From NCBI RefSeq assembly GCF_000317575.1, contig NC_019748.1, forward strand, positions 1,504,001 to 1,568,000: DNA of 64,000 bases, given 5' to 3'. A program made the translations under genes and the position numbers. Position 1 is the stretch's first letter; the number at the start of each line of letters is the position of its first letter. This stretch comes from Stanieria cyanosphaera PCC 7437. Its GTDB lineage: Bacteria; Cyanobacteriota; Cyanobacteriia; Cyanobacteriales; Xenococcaceae. Below, one piece after another: positions 27,425 through 36,282 of this stretch. The notes beneath the pieces were generated by a model that was given only the letters and a program-made list of their open reading frames with translations, searched no databases and was not told the DNA's origin.

Positions 27425-28609
27425 ATGAAAGTTATTGGTTTAATAAGCGGTACTTCTGTCGATGGGATTGATGCTGCTTTAGTAGAAGTTGAAGGAAAAG
27501 AAGAAGATTTACAGGTAAAACTGATAGCAGGTCATACCTATCCTTATCCACAAGAACTAAGGAAGCAAATTTTAGCAGTTTGTGGCGGAATATCTTTATC
27601 CGTAGAGCAATTAGCTCAATTAGATGATGCGATCGCTGGAGAATTTGCCCTTGCTGCACGCTCAATTCAAAATGAATATCCTCAAGCTGAGTTAATTGGT
27701 TCTCACGGTCAAACCGTATTTCATCGACCTCCAATGCCTGCAACTGCTCAAGAACCATTTCAACTTGGTTATAGTGTACAACTCGGAAGAGGTGCAGTAA
27801 TTGCTAATTTGACTGGTCTTCCTACTATAAGTAATTTTCGTCAAGCAGATTTGGCTGCGGGAGGACAAGGCGCACCTTTAGTTTCTAAAATTGATGCTTG
27901 TTTACTATCTCACCCAACTAAATCTAGAGCAATTCAAAATATTGGTGGAATTGGTAACGTCACTTATTTACCAGCTAATCATGAGTTAAACTGGATTCAA
28001 CAAGTCTGCGGTTGGGATACAGGTCCTGGTAATGCACTCTTGGATTTGGCAGTACAACGATTAACTAATGGTCGTCAAAACTATGATCACAATGGTAGTT
28101 GGGCTGCTCAAGGTACTCCCTGTACTAAGTTAGTTTCTCAGTGGTTAAAACAAGATTTTTTTACTCAACCACCACCGAAATCCACGGGAAGAGAACTATT
28201 TGGTGAACTTTATCTAGACCAGTGTTGGCAAGAAGCTCAAATTGAAAAACTTGAGCCAGCCGACTGGTTAGCGACTGTAACTGAATTGACTATTGCTTCT
28301 ATCTCTGATAGTTATCGTCATTTCTTACCGCAACTACCTGATGAAGTAATCCTTTGTGGAGGTGGTAGTCGTAATTTTTATCTGAGACAAAGACTGCAAG
28401 CTGAGTTAACATCGACACAGATATTAACTACAGATGAGTTAGGCATCAATGGGGATTTTAAAGAAGCGATCGCTTTTGCTGTCTTGGCTTATTGGCGATT
28501 CTGCTACTCAGTTCCCGGTAATTTACCTCAAGTAACTGGAGCTACCCAGGAAGCTTTATTAGGTGAGGTTAGTTATCCGATTGCCAATCAAAATAATCGT
28601 TCTGATTAA
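27425..28609 (+). CDS. anmK: Anhydro-N-acetylmuramic acid kinase
   Basis: The 394-residue protein opens with [20 protein letters not shown], the AnmK phosphate-binding start, and also has [41 protein letters not shown] and [12 protein letters not shown]. The enzyme opens and phosphorylates the anhydro sugar released from peptidoglycan, so that cell-wall fragments can be reused. It fits with the amidase gene far downstream only in a general way. It lies 94 bp after pyrD. Confidence 0.94.
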   Translation: MKVIGLISGTSVDGIDAALVEVEGKEEDLQVKLIAGHTYPYPQELRKQILAVCGGISLSVEQLAQLDDAIAGEFALAARSIQNEYPQAELIGSHGQTVFHRPPMPATAQEPFQLGYSVQLGRGAVIANLTGLPTISNFRQADLAAGGQGAPLVSKIDACLLSHPTKSRAIQNIGGIGNVTYLPANHELNWIQQVCGWDTGPGNALLDLAVQRLTNGRQNYDHNGSWAAQGTPCTKLVSQWLKQDFFTQPPPKSTGRELFGELYLDQCWQEAQIEKLEPADWLATVTELTIASISDSYRHFLPQLPDEVILCGGGSRNFYLRQRLQAELTSTQILTTDELGINGDFKEAIAFAVLAYWRFCYSVPGNLPQVTGATQEALLGEVSYPIANQNNRSD

Positions 28610-28674
28610 TATTTTTTAATTTATAGTACCACTCAATGAAAAAGTTTTAGTTATTACCTCGTCAAAAAAAAATT

Positions 28675-29118
28675 GTGACTCATCGTTTTTTATTAGAACC
28701 AGGAAATTGGAGTTTTGATGGCTATTGGTTAGAAAAAAATAAAATACCCTCCCCGGTACAAGGCATAACAGTGATCACCTGGAAACAGCAAAACTGGTTC
28801 ACCATGGTTAGTAAATTAGTATTAGGAGATAATTATCAAGAAGAAATTGCCCTCAAATATAAAGGTCATCTCGATTCTGAAGGAAAATATTATACTTACG
28901 TTCTCCAGCATAGTCTTTGGGGCAGAGTAGAAGGAGAAGGCTGGATTGGTCCAACCTCTATAATTCAATGTTACTGGTTAATAGGAGCGACACAACGACA
29001 CACTGGTTTTGATACTTTTTATCGTTTAAACGAGGATACTTATCATTTTTCTGGTGGAATTTTAGCTGGTCACCATCTCAAAAATACGATGGAAGTTACT
29101 CTCAAACGCCAAATTTAA
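28675..29118 (+). CDS. Conserved cyanobacterial hypothetical protein
   Basis: The 147-residue, beta-rich, soluble protein starts at GTG (28675). It has FLLEPGNWSFDGYWLEKN, GRVEGEGWIGPTSIIQCYWL and YHFSGGILAGHHLKNTMEV, an alternation that suggests a small lipocalin-like or other beta-barrel fold. No catalytic motif seen. It ends 17 bp before the kinase gene, so co-transcription is likely. Confidence 0.65.
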   Translation: MTHRFLLEPGNWSFDGYWLEKNKIPSPVQGITVITWKQQNWFTMVSKLVLGDNYQEEIALKYKGHLDSEGKYYTYVLQHSLWGRVEGEGWIGPTSIIQCYWLIGATQRHTGFDTFYRLNEDTYHFSGGILAGHHLKNTMEVTLKRQI

Positions 29119-29135
29119 ATTTTAATTTTATTTGT

Positions 29136-30701
29136 ATGAATATGAATAAAGATCCTAACTATGGTCGTATATTAGCCAATCGTTACCAACTCGCAGAATT
29201 GGTAGGAGAAGGCGCAATGGGAAGGGTGTACAAGGCTAAAGATACTATACTTGGGGGAGTAACTGTAGCAGTTAAGTTTTTATCTCAGGCATTATTAAAT
29301 AATAATATGCGCGATCGCTTTGAGCGAGAAGCGACTATTTCGGCATTGTTAGGAGAAAAAAGTATTCATGTAGTTAGAGTTAAAGACTATGGCGTAGACG
29401 AACAGAATATTCCTTTCTACGTAATGGAATTTCTTTTAGGGGAAGATTTAGATAGTGTTCTACGCTATCAACCTCTTTCATTGTCCCGATTTTTGACTGT
29501 TACTCGTCATATTTGTTTAGCGTTAGAATCTGCTCATCAAGGCATTGTTTTTAATGGAGAATTATGTACCATTATTCATCGAGATATTAAACCTAGTAAT
29601 ATCGTTATTATTCAAGACCCTACTTTAGGGGAAATAGCCAAAATTTTAGATTTTGGTATTGCTAAATTAATTTTAGCTGATGCTTCTCAAACTCAATCTT
29701 TTATGGGAACTTTAGCTTATTGTTCTCCCGAACAAATGGAAGGCAAAGAGTTAGATCATCGCTCAGATATTTATAGTCTGGGCATAATGATGTATGAAAT
29801 GTTAACTACGGATATGCCGATTTTGCCTCAAAATTCTTCTTTTGGAGGTTGGTATCAAGCGCATCATGATTTTCAGCCAGAACCTTTTGAACTTAGTTTA
29901 AAAATACCTCAAGAATTGCAAGATTTGGTTATACGTTGTATGGCTAAAGCTAGAGAAAATCGCCCTCAAAATGTTCGAGAAATTCTCAATGTAATTGATT
30001 CCCTTCAACAAAAAAATAATAGTAATAAAATTAACTTTAATTCTTTTCATTCTGCCAAGTTTAACTCAGATGAAACAATTAGTAATGTTCCGTTTGTAAC
30101 TTTAAATTCTGAACAAGACCGCACTGTTGAAGCATTGCCTTCTTTAACAGAAATCTGTTTACAAATTTCTTGGCCCGATAATAAACCTTTACAAAAAATT
30201 GTTTTTTCTAATTTAATTAATACTCCTTTAGGAGATATTCCAAGTATTTTTGTCATGCTAGATTATCAAGATATCAATAAACGAATGTCTAGTATTCGCT
30301 ACAATCAATTTTTATATTTAAATAATCCTCATCCCATGTTGTTATGGATTACTCTTTTGTTTCACAGAGAAATAGGACCTCGTTGGCTACCTTGTTACAT
30401 AGATCTTAAATCTTCTAAAGGACAAAAATTAGTCCGTACTTTATCAGATATCGGTTCTTATCGCATTTTATTTTTTGCAATTGATCGAGGCAGTCAATGT
30501 CAAAATGCTTTAGCTTCTAAAGTTAATGCTTATAATTGTAATATGCTCAAACAATGGACTAATACTGCTCAATTATCTCCGAGTACTAGTAACCCGCAAA
30601 GCTCTAAAGAAATTTTACGAAGAGAGTTAGAAAAAATTAAACCTAAAATATTATTAAAAATGGAAACAAACTATACAAATTTTGCTAAAGATATGTCATA
30701 A
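29136..30701 (+). CDS. Serine/threonine protein kinase (PknB/Hanks type) with unknown C-terminal domain
   Basis: Residues about 16-285 are a full kinase domain: P-loop GEGAMG (24-29), Lys47 in VAVK, HRDIKPSN with catalytic Asp150, DFG at 172-174 and the activation segment GTLAYCSPEQM. All key residues are present, so it should be active. There is no transmembrane helix, so the enzyme is cytoplasmic, unlike most PknB proteins. The C-terminal 200 residues (after a linker near 300) do not resemble a known sensor; they hold an isolated LQISWPDNKPLQKIVFSN region. The co-directional gene just upstream may encode a partner. Confidence 0.9.
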   Translation: MNMNKDPNYGRILANRYQLAELVGEGAMGRVYKAKDTILGGVTVAVKFLSQALLNNNMRDRFEREATISALLGEKSIHVVRVKDYGVDEQNIPFYVMEFLLGEDLDSVLRYQPLSLSRFLTVTRHICLALESAHQGIVFNGELCTIIHRDIKPSNIVIIQDPTLGEIAKILDFGIAKLILADASQTQSFMGTLAYCSPEQMEGKELDHRSDIYSLGIMMYEMLTTDMPILPQNSSFGGWYQAHHDFQPEPFELSLKIPQELQDLVIRCMAKARENRPQNVREILNVIDSLQQKNNSNKINFNSFHSAKFNSDETISNVPFVTLNSEQDRTVEALPSLTEICLQISWPDNKPLQKIVFSNLINTPLGDIPSIFVMLDYQDINKRMSSIRYNQFLYLNNPHPMLLWITLLFHREIGPRWLPCYIDLKSSKGQKLVRTLSDIGSYRILFFAIDRGSQCQNALASKVNAYNCNMLKQWTNTAQLSPSTSNPQSSKEILRRELEKIKPKILLKMETNYTNFAKDMS

Positions 30702-30797
30702 ATTGATTAATTGTTGATTGTTGATTGACAATTGAGAACTGATAAAAGTGTATTTTGTTGACAAAGAAAAAGATATATTTTACTAATATTATTAAGT

Positions 30798-31520
30798 TTA
30801 AGAATTAACAGTAATTCGACCGTCTTCTAATTCAATAATTCGATCAGCAACATCTAAAATACGATTGTCATGAGTAACGATTAAAATAGTACAACCTTGT
30901 TCTTTGGCTAATTTTTGCATTAAATCGACTACATCTCGACCTGATTTACTATCTAAAGCTGCTGTTGGTTCATCAGCTAAAACTAATTTAGGATGAGAAA
31001 CTAAAGCGCGAGCGATCGCAACTCGCTGTTTTTGTCCACCAGATAAATCATGGGGATAATAATCAACGCGATCTCCTAATCCTACCGCTTCTAACATAGC
31101 AATAGATTTTGTCTTAATTTCTGATGCCGAAAAATGATTGTGTAACTCTACAGACATCTGGACATTTTGTCTGGCAGTTAGAGATTTTAAAAGATTATGT
31201 GCTTGGAAAATATAACCAATATTTCTTCTAATTTCGACTAATTGTTTTGGTTTAGCAGCAACTAATTCTTGTCCTAAAACTTGTAGACTTCCCGATTGAG
31301 GCGATCGCAATCCTCCCATTAAAGTTAATAAAGTAGTTTTTCCTGAACCTGATGGGCCTTTTAAAATTACTACTTCTCCTGAATAAAGAGTTAAATTAAT
31401 TTCAAATAATATTTGTTTTTTTAATGTACCTTTACCAAAAAAGTGATCGAGATTTTTGATATCAATTACTGGATTATTAGTTGATAGTTCTTGGTTGATA
31501 GTTAATAGTTGATAGTTCAT
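30798..31520 (-). CDS. devA: ABC exporter ATPase, DevA type
   Basis: The 240-residue ATPase has Walker A GPSGSGKTT, signature DLSGGQKQR, Walker B LVLADEPTAALDSKSG and switch His in VTHDNR. The N-terminal phrase IDIKNLDHFFGKGTLKKQ is typical of DevA. With DevB (adaptor) and DevC (permease) it forms an exporter that works with TolC; in heterocyst formers one such exporter moves heterocyst glycolipids, and paralogues with other substrates occur in many cyanobacteria. It is cut off from devC by a vapBC pair. Its first 15 residues are encoded by the short tandem repeat AACTATCAAC (31480-31518). Confidence 0.88.
   Translation of the reverse strand: MNYQLLTINQELSTNNPVIDIKNLDHFFGKGTLKKQILFEINLTLYSGEVVILKGPSGSGKTTLLTLMGGLRSPQSGSLQVLGQELVAAKPKQLVEIRRNIGYIFQAHNLLKSLTARQNVQMSVELHNHFSASEIKTKSIAMLEAVGLGDRVDYYPHDLSGGQKQRVAIARALVSHPKLVLADEPTAALDSKSGRDVVDLMQKLAKEQGCTILIVTHDNRILDVADRIIELEDGRITVNS
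31480..31518. repeat. Short tandem repeats covering the devA start
   Basis: Three copies of GTTGATAGTT occur within 39 bp. Similar AACTATCAAC-type units lie at 2461-2480 and TTGTTGATTG units at 30708-30726. Such heptamer-like repeats are known from cyanobacteria. Here they encode the DevA N-terminus, NYQLLTINQELSTNN. Confidence 0.5.
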
Positions 31521-31546
31521 TTTTAAATAGACCTAAAATATTTACT

Positions 31547-31948
31547 TCACTTAACGCTCCAGTTATCTAGCTTTAACCCTACAATACGTTGATAATGACG
31601 AGTATTATTAGTAACTAAAATTAAGTTTTCTGTCAAAGCAACACTAGCAATAAGTAAATCAAAATCTGCTACAGGTGTTCCTACTTGACGAAGTTGTGTT
31701 TTTAATTGACCAAATTTTTTGATGGTATTATTACTCAAAGGTAAAACTATAAGAGATTGAATAAAAGTTTCAGCAGTTTTTAAGTTTTTAGCAATTTTAT
31801 TAGAATTGTATGCACCAAAATAGAGTTCTGAGGCAGTAATTACACAAATAGCTATTTCTGTCCAATTCACCTGATTAAATTTATCTCTAACCGTAGTGTT
31901 ACCTTTTAACCAATAGATACAAATGTCAGTATCAAGCAAATATTTCAC
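31547..31948 (-). CDS. vapC: VapC-type PIN-domain toxin ribonuclease
   Basis: The 133-residue PIN domain has the acidic metal-site residues Asp6 (YLLDTDICIYWLKG), Glu41 (TASELYFGA) and Asp95/Asp97 (VADFDLLIASVA), in the VapC order and spacing. VapC toxins cut specific RNAs, often initiator tRNA. All catalytic residues are kept, so it should be active if freed. It follows its antitoxin gene by 7 bp. The pair sits between devC and devA. Confidence 0.88.
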   Translation of the reverse strand: MKYLLDTDICIYWLKGNTTVRDKFNQVNWTEIAICVITASELYFGAYNSNKIAKNLKTAETFIQSLIVLPLSNNTIKKFGQLKTQLRQVGTPVADFDLLIASVALTENLILVTNNTRHYQRIVGLKLDNWSVK

Positions 31949-31955
31949 GACAAAA

Positions 31956-32210
31956 TTAGGTTGATGTTAAATTACTATTGCGACTATCATAAATTTCTTT
32001 AATAATTTCCTCATCGGTTCGTTCATCGTCCCAGATCCCAAAAGTTTCCTTTAAAGATTGAGATGCTTTATAAACAGATTGCGATTGATTTTGCTGGTTA
32101 ATCATCATTTCTTGTTTAATAGTATCTTTGGCAATTTCTGTAATAATTTCTTCTAGTTGCGCTCTAGTCAAGTTAGCAATTGTCTGCTGTAAATCTGGTA
32201 GTTCTGTCAT
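31956..32210 (-). CDS. vapB: VapB-like antitoxin
   Basis: The 84-residue protein starts at ATG 32210 (MTELPDLQQTIANLTRAQLE); an ATT/ATG extension upstream is unlikely. The N-terminal helical region should dimerise. The tail SLKETFGIWDDERTDEEIIK followed by EIYDSR is the acidic/aromatic strip by which VapB antitoxins wrap their PIN toxin. It lies directly upstream of vapC, the order expected for such pairs, and starts 98 bp after the devC stop. DNA-binding type at the N-terminus is not clear. Confidence 0.72.
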   Translation of the reverse strand: MTELPDLQQTIANLTRAQLEEIITEIAKDTIKQEMMINQQNQSQSVYKASQSLKETFGIWDDERTDEEIIKEIYDSRNSNLTST

Positions 32211-32308
32211 AGTACTACAATTGTTTTGTTTTATGATAATCAATGATTATTTTAGCTAAAAATTTCAGATTTAATTAATCAAAGTTTTTGATAACTAATA
32301 ACACTTTA

Positions 32309-33460
32309 CTAAAAGATATCTGCTGGATCTGCTGCACTTAATTTACGTACTGCGATCGTTCCTGATGCACAACACATAATAATAGTTAAAATCAAAACAG
32401 TAATCGTTCTTCCTGTCGTCATATATAAAGGTAAAGCAGTAGCATTAGCTGCTAAAAAATATAACCCTTTAGCAATAGCAAATCCTGGAAGAAATCCTAA
32501 TAAAGCTAGAATGACTGCTTCTTGAAATATTAAAATAATGAAGTAAGAATCTTTGTAGCCCATTGCTTTGAGTGTGGCATATTCTGATAAGTGATCGGCA
32601 ACATCTGTATAAAGAATTTGATAAACAATTACTGTACCAACAATAAAACCGATCGCTGTACCTAAAGTAAACACAAAACCGATCGCAGTGCTATTTTGCC
32701 AGTATTGAATTTCGTGTTGAATAAACTCTTCTTTGGAATAAACACTCACATCTTGAGGTAATTTTTGTCGTAATTGTGATAAAACTAAATCTGAATTTGC
32801 ATCAGGTTTTACGTTAATTACCCCTATATCAATTAAACCTTCTTTCCGCTCAGGAAATAATTTCAAAAAATTAATATCACTGGTAATAATATTTCCATCC
32901 GCAGCAAAAGATGCTCCCAGAGAAAATAATCCATCAACTGTAACTTTACGAGCAGAAACTTCAGTAGTTACTGTTGGTTTTTGCTGCAATAATTGAGGAA
33001 TGTTTCCAAATTCTGGGCGAGATTTATCATCAAATAAAACATAGTCTTCTAATTTAGTTTTATCGAGATTGGCTTGAGTTACTCCAGGTAAATCTAAAAT
33101 ATTATTAGCTGGATTAAAACCAATCACTAAAATATTACGAGTATTGCGATCAATGGGATTTTTCCAAGAACCAAAATTGAGATATAAAGGAACTACTGAT
33201 TCAACTCCATCAATGGCTAAAGATTCATATAAACGTCGGTCGGAAAAAGTTTCTGTAAAACCCAAAGCATCGGATTTTGGACTCATTAAAAAAACATCGC
33301 CATCAATTGCTTTATGAAGAGTGACGCTACTATCGAATAAAGCATTTTGAAATCCTAGCTGCATAAACATTAACATATCAGCAAAACCAATACCAGCTAG
33401 GGCGACAAGTAAACGAATTTTTTCGTGACTTAATTGTAACCACGCCAAAGGTGTTTTCAT
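32309..33460 (-). CDS. devC: ABC exporter permease, DevC type
   Basis: The 383-residue membrane protein has one N-terminal helix (LLVALAGIGFADMLMFMQLGF), a large periplasmic domain (about 40-260) and three C-terminal helices of the MacB/FtsX kind (FVFTLGTAIGFIVGTVIVYQ, IILIFQEAVILALLGFLPGF and TVLILTIIMCCASGTIAVRKL). This is the DevC arrangement. It would couple DevA ATP hydrolysis to movement of substrate through DevB and an outer-membrane TolC. It lies 73 bp after devB, with a dispersed hairpin in the gap. Confidence 0.9.
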   Translation of the reverse strand: MKTPLAWLQLSHEKIRLLVALAGIGFADMLMFMQLGFQNALFDSSVTLHKAIDGDVFLMSPKSDALGFTETFSDRRLYESLAIDGVESVVPLYLNFGSWKNPIDRNTRNILVIGFNPANNILDLPGVTQANLDKTKLEDYVLFDDKSRPEFGNIPQLLQQKPTVTTEVSARKVTVDGLFSLGASFAADGNIITSDINFLKLFPERKEGLIDIGVINVKPDANSDLVLSQLRQKLPQDVSVYSKEEFIQHEIQYWQNSTAIGFVFTLGTAIGFIVGTVIVYQILYTDVADHLSEYATLKAMGYKDSYFIILIFQEAVILALLGFLPGFAIAKGLYFLAANATALPLYMTTGRTITVLILTIIMCCASGTIAVRKLSAADPADIF

Positions 33461-33513
33461 AATTTTGTTGTTTGTTGTTTGTCCTTTGTTCTAATGACCA
33501 ATGACTAATGTAC

Positions 33514-33533
33514 GGGCGAACGGCTGTTCGCCC
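33514..33533. repeat. Dispersed hairpin in the devB-devC gap
   Basis: GGGCGAAC and GTTCGCCC form an 8-bp stem around GGCT, directly abutting the devB stop. The same stem occurs at 17354-17373. It may alter the amount of devC mRNA relative to devB. Confidence 0.5.
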
Positions 33534-34856
33534 CTACTGACTAATATCAATTTTGACGATCGCTTTAGAATTGGTTAAACCCGCAACGCGATCGCTATAA
33601 TTAGGATCGAGCAGAATTTTTACTTCTACTACTCGACTATCAACATCGGCAGCAGGATCGGTGTCGAAAACTGCTTGTTTTCCGATTCTTAAACCAATTT
33701 GCTCAACTTTTCCCGTAATTTCGCCTGGAAATGCTCCTGTTTCACTACGAACTGTTGCGGTTTGCCCTACTTTGACTTTACTAATATCGCTTTCATAAAC
33801 TTCGGCAATAACCATCATGCGGTTGGTTTGCCCAAATTCTACTACCCCATCTTCTTGATTGACTAATTCTCCAGGGTAAGCATTAATTTTTAAAATTTGT
33901 CCATCTGTAGGTGCTTTAACATAAGTTTGAGCAAAGTCTGCTTTGGCTTGTTGCAGTTGTGCGCTCGCTTTATTTAATTGCGCTTGAGCTTGAATGACAT
34001 CAACATCTCTTACTTCAGCTATGCTATCTAAAGTAGCTTCTGCTTCTGTTATTTGTTGTTGCAGAGTTTGTCTGTCTTGTTGAGCAATGGCTTGAGCTTG
34101 TTTGATTTGCTCTTGCAGAGTAGTTAAAGTTCTATTATAGGTAGCTTGAGCTTCGGTTAAACTTTTTTGAGCCGTATCTACTTTTAAACGACGGGAATCT
34201 AGTTCAGAATCAGAAATTACTCCGTCTTGTGCTAGTTTTTGGTATCTTTGAAAGTCGCTTTGGGCATTATTTAATTCTGCTTGTAAACGGTCAATGGTGG
34301 CTTGTTTTTCGGCTGTTTCGGTTCGCAGTTGTGCCTGAAGACGAGCCACTTCAGCATCGTTAGTAACTAGTTTACCTTGTAGTTCGGCTTTGACTCGGTT
34401 TACCTGTGCTGCTTGAGCAGTAATATCTCCTTGTTTTGCTCCCGCTTTAACTACAGCTAAATTTGCCTCTGCTACTTTTACTTCTTGTTCGGCTACGGCT
34501 ACGGCTGCTTGAGAACGGTCATAATTATCCAGAATAGCAATTGTTTGTCCCTGTTTAACGCGATCGCCTTCTTGAACGAGTAATTGGGCTATTTTTGTTC
34601 CACCTAAATCGGGAGAGGGTGCTAGTTTAATCATTTCACCCTGGGGTTCAATTCTACCAATTGCCGTAACTGCTTGAATTTCTGGGACTTTTGTTTGGAC
34701 TGACGCAGATTGAGCAGACTCTCGCTGTGCTGATTGATTAACAGTATAGATGGCTGTAGCCGAGACTAGGATTAAACCAGCCAAGGATAAAGGTAAGATC
34801 AACTGTTTAGTTGGCTTCAACGAGAGCATTTTGTCAAGATATTTTGATTCGCCCAT
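33534..34856 (-). CDS. devB: Membrane-fusion protein, DevB type (HlyD family)
   Basis: The 440-residue adaptor has an N-terminal membrane helix (LILPLSLAGLILVSATAIYTV), a lipoyl/barrel-sandwich half-motif (KIAQLLVQEGDRVKQGQTIAILD), a long coiled-coil hairpin (about 115-300) and the second half-motif (VKAPTDGQILKINAYPGELV). This is the DevB layout; the protein links DevC/DevA to TolC across the periplasm. Its gene begins 22 bp after tetR, so the regulator heads the operon. Confidence 0.9.
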   Translation of the reverse strand: MGESKYLDKMLSLKPTKQLILPLSLAGLILVSATAIYTVNQSAQRESAQSASVQTKVPEIQAVTAIGRIEPQGEMIKLAPSPDLGGTKIAQLLVQEGDRVKQGQTIAILDNYDRSQAAVAVAEQEVKVAEANLAVVKAGAKQGDITAQAAQVNRVKAELQGKLVTNDAEVARLQAQLRTETAEKQATIDRLQAELNNAQSDFQRYQKLAQDGVISDSELDSRRLKVDTAQKSLTEAQATYNRTLTTLQEQIKQAQAIAQQDRQTLQQQITEAEATLDSIAEVRDVDVIQAQAQLNKASAQLQQAKADFAQTYVKAPTDGQILKINAYPGELVNQEDGVVEFGQTNRMMVIAEVYESDISKVKVGQTATVRSETGAFPGEITGKVEQIGLRIGKQAVFDTDPAADVDSRVVEVKILLDPNYSDRVAGLTNSKAIVKIDISQ

Positions 34857-34878
34857 AGTTGTAAAAAGAAGATGTGAT

Positions 34879-35451
34879 TTAAGATTTCGTTAGCATTTGT
34901 GATTTATTTAGGGGAGACAATAATAAAAGAAGTAGAAATTGGCTAAATTCGCCCAAATTACCTTCAAAATTGCTGTCTCTTTCTTGGCGGTCAGCAAAAC
35001 CCATTAAAGCAAGATAAGCAACTTCGGCTCTTTGTTTAGCTTCGGTTGTTTCAAAACCGTAATCAGTTAATAATTCGGCTAAATAGTTGACACGTTTACT
35101 TTCTAGATCGTGTACTCGTTTTTGTACTGCTGGAACTTTTTTTGCCCATAGAAAAATTGCTGGTTCAGGATCTGGTTGTTGACAAACTTCTTCGACTAAA
35201 GCAAATAGTTTGAATAAACGCTCTTGAGGAGTTGCTGCTAATTGAGACTGTTCTATGAACCACTTTGTTTGCTCTTCCCACCTCTGCAAAATAGCTTCGA
35301 GTAATTCGTCACGGTTTTTAAAATGCCAATAGAAACTACCTTTACTAACTTCTAGTTGACGAGCTAGCACCTCTACTTTGACTGCTTCAACTCCTTTAGC
35401 TGCCATCAGTAACCAACCTGCTTTAATCCAGTCTTCTTTCTGTAGAGCCAC
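34879..35451 (-). CDS. TetR-family regulator heading the dev operon
   Basis: The 190-residue protein has an N-terminal helix-turn-helix (LEVSKGSFYWHFKNRDELLEAI, near residues 33-54) and a helical ligand/dimer domain. It should repress its own operon, hence devBCA. Two copies of ATAC-N6-GTAT and of a 14-bp direct repeat lie just upstream (35462-35534) and are the likely binding sites. An exported lipid or toxic compound may be the inducer; this is inference from position. Confidence 0.88.
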   Translation of the reverse strand: MALQKEDWIKAGWLLMAAKGVEAVKVEVLARQLEVSKGSFYWHFKNRDELLEAILQRWEEQTKWFIEQSQLAATPQERLFKLFALVEEVCQQPDPEPAIFLWAKKVPAVQKRVHDLESKRVNYLAELLTDYGFETTEAKQRAEVAYLALMGFADRQERDSNFEGNLGEFSQFLLLLLLSPLNKSQMLTKS

Positions 35452-35461
35452 TTTTGCTTTC

Positions 35462-35534
35462 CATACTGTGACGTATGTTTTAAGTTTACATTTCTTAAAC
35501 TAAGATTGTCAATACGGAAGCGTATGTTTTAAGT
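35462..35534. promoter_or_regulatory. Paired operator-like sites for the dev-side TetR
   Basis: CATAC-N6-GTATG at 35462-35477 and ATAC-N6-GTAT at 35512-35525 are dyads with the same spacing, 49 bp apart. Each runs into the same 14-bp sequence CGTATGTTTTAAGT (35472-35485 and 35521-35534). The first is only 10 bp upstream of the minus-strand tetR start codon. Confidence 0.55.
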
Positions 35535-35556
35535 GACATTTTTAATCTTTAATTTG

Positions 35557-35611
35557 ACTAGACTGTACAGTTTGATTGCTTAGTCATTATACTAGACTGT
35601 ACAGTTTGATT
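35557..35611. promoter_or_regulatory. Paired operator-like sites for the plus-strand TetR
   Basis: The 21-bp sequence ACTAGACTGTACAGTTTGATT occurs at 35557-35577 and again, unchanged, at 35591-35611. The spacing is 34 bp, close to three helical turns, which would put two bound dimers on one face. CTGTACAG at the centre is a perfect palindrome. The copies end about 50 bp before the second tetR. Confidence 0.6.
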
Positions 35612-35662
35612 TTGTCAATCAATAAAATAGAAGGTTGAGAAAAACACTAAAATTACAAATAT

Positions 35663-36268
35663 ATGAAAAAATTTGACCGCGACAAACAGATTTATCATCA
35701 ACGCTTTACTGATAAAGCCAAACAAATTCTGCACGGTGCTTTACCAGAATTTCTTCAACACGGTTACACTCGCACCAGTATGGATAAAGTAGCGCGATCG
35801 GCAGGAGTTTCCAAACAAACGTTGTATAGTTATTACAGTGACAAAGATGGACTATTCACAGCGTTAGTTGAACAGATAGCTACGAACAAATTTCAGTTAG
35901 TTTGGTCACAACCACTTGCAGGAGAACCAAAACAAATCTTAAAACAAATAGCCCAAAGAATAATAACGGAAATAGAAGACGAAGAATATCTCAATTTTGT
36001 GAGATTGATAGTCGCAGAATCAAGTACTAGACCAGATTTATCTCAATTATTTTTGAATAATCTTTGTAAACCAGCAACAGAAATTCTTGCTCAGTATTTC
36101 CAAACTAATCAGGCTTTAAACTTTAGCGATCCAGAAGCCACCGCTAGAATATTTATCGGTTCTTTAATTTATTTCATGTTGACTCAAGAGGTACTTCACG
36201 GAAAAGCAATTATGCCTATGGAAAGCGATCGCTATGTGGATAATTTAATTGAATTAATTCTTAGATAA
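35663..36268 (+). CDS. TetR/AcrR-family regulator
   Basis: The 201-residue protein has a classic helix-turn-helix (MDKVARSAGVSKQTLYSYYSDKDGLF, about residues 40-65) and a helical C-terminal domain of the type found in AcrR-like regulators. It is divergent from the dev-side tetR and shares a 211-bp control region with it. The next gene (SRPBCC) follows by 14 bp and is probably regulated together with it. Confidence 0.9.
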   Translation: MKKFDRDKQIYHQRFTDKAKQILHGALPEFLQHGYTRTSMDKVARSAGVSKQTLYSYYSDKDGLFTALVEQIATNKFQLVWSQPLAGEPKQILKQIAQRIITEIEDEEYLNFVRLIVAESSTRPDLSQLFLNNLCKPATEILAQYFQTNQALNFSDPEATARIFIGSLIYFMLTQEVLHGKAIMPMESDRYVDNLIELILR

Positions 36269-36282
36269 TTCCAGGAAATTCA

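Noticed and set aside
27432-27758. 108-codon minus-strand frame inside anmK
   Set aside because: Antisense to a clear AnmK gene, with no motif of its own.
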